From: Bryobacterales bacterium
GTDB lineage: Bacteria; Acidobacteriota; Terriglobia; Bryobacterales; Bryobacteraceae
Direction of reading: 5' to 3'
Assembly (NCBI GenBank): GCA_003164075.1
Contig: PLRZ01000641.1
Location: 1-7,042 of the forward strand
DNA: 7,042 bases
In this document: positions 7,001 through 7,042 of the stretch, piece by piece
Numbering within the stretch: the stretch's first letter is position 1
How the letters are laid out: every line of letters starts with the position of its first letter
Notes under the pieces: model-generated
The model's input: the letters and a program-made list of their open reading frames with translations, nothing else
Told to the model about the DNA's origin: nothing
Database searches by the model: none
Made by a program: the position numbers and the translations under genes

Positions 7001-7042
7001 AGGCTACATAACATCGAAATTAATTTCGAGGTTATGTAGCCT
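7001..7042. repeat. 42-base near-perfect palindrome at the window edge, REP-like
   Basis: The outer arms AGGCTACATAAC (7001-7012) and GTTATGTAGCCT (7031-7042) are exact reverse complements. The centre CGAAATTAATTTCG (7015-7028) is itself a perfect palindrome. The only mispairing is 7013 A with 7030 G. The left flank reads GGGGAC, so with the arm it makes GGGGACAGGC. This resembles the ends of dispersed palindromic repeats I recall from several bacterial genomes, which end in the complementary GCCTGTCCCC. The window stops exactly where the right arm would continue. No T-run follows on either strand within view, so it is not a typical intrinsic terminator. It could be a REP-type element, an operator or a cruciform-forming spacer. 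Confidence 0.7.

Noticed and set aside
7001..7042. The palindrome as an intrinsic terminator
   Set aside because: There is no U-run next to the stem on either strand in view, and the element lies upstream of the BMC genes, not after a gene that ends in this window.

Overview
The window is high-GC bacterial DNA. All seven genes I can support lie on the minus strand, so transcription runs from the right edge to the left. The gene content, the style of the proteins and a GGGGACAGG-type palindromic repeat at the right edge suggest a soil-type Acidobacterium (Candidatus Solibacter-like). That assignment is an inference from memory, because the window holds no phylogenetic marker such as rRNA.

Right-hand third (about 4778-7042): a compact bacterial microcompartment (BMC) module. 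It starts with a palindromic repeat at the very edge (7001-7042). A PduA/PduJ-like hexameric shell protein follows (6638-6922), then a CoA-acylating aldehyde dehydrogenase (4976-6631). The dehydrogenase carries two similar encapsulation-peptide-like helices in tandem at its C-terminus. Directly after its TGA comes a 65-codon open frame (4778-4975) whose second half resembles the N-terminal segment of EutQ and EutT. This short gene has no ATG, follows a strong Shine-Dalgarno sequence, and is in frame with the dehydrogenase. No pentameric vertex protein, alcohol dehydrogenase, phosphotransacylase or aldehyde-generating signature enzyme is present. This is therefore either the downstream end of a larger BMC locus or a satellite shell-plus-enzyme locus.

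Middle (2501-4762): a small acidic-tailed protein of unknown function, then a complete RecJ single-strand DNA exonuclease. Both follow the BMC genes with gaps of only 15 and 9 bases. From the shell gene through recJ, five consecutive genes share one reading frame.

Left (2-2489): a full-length ABC half-transporter (membrane domain plus ATPase) starts 11 bases after recJ. A 94-base intergenic gap follows, and then an exported helical-repeat protein of unknown function with its own strong ribosome binding site.

Functionally, the shell protein and dehydrogenase would work together: the shell confines a reactive aldehyde while the dehydrogenase oxidises it to an acyl-CoA with NAD+ and CoA. RecJ and the transporter have no evident link to that job and are probably only transcriptional neighbours.
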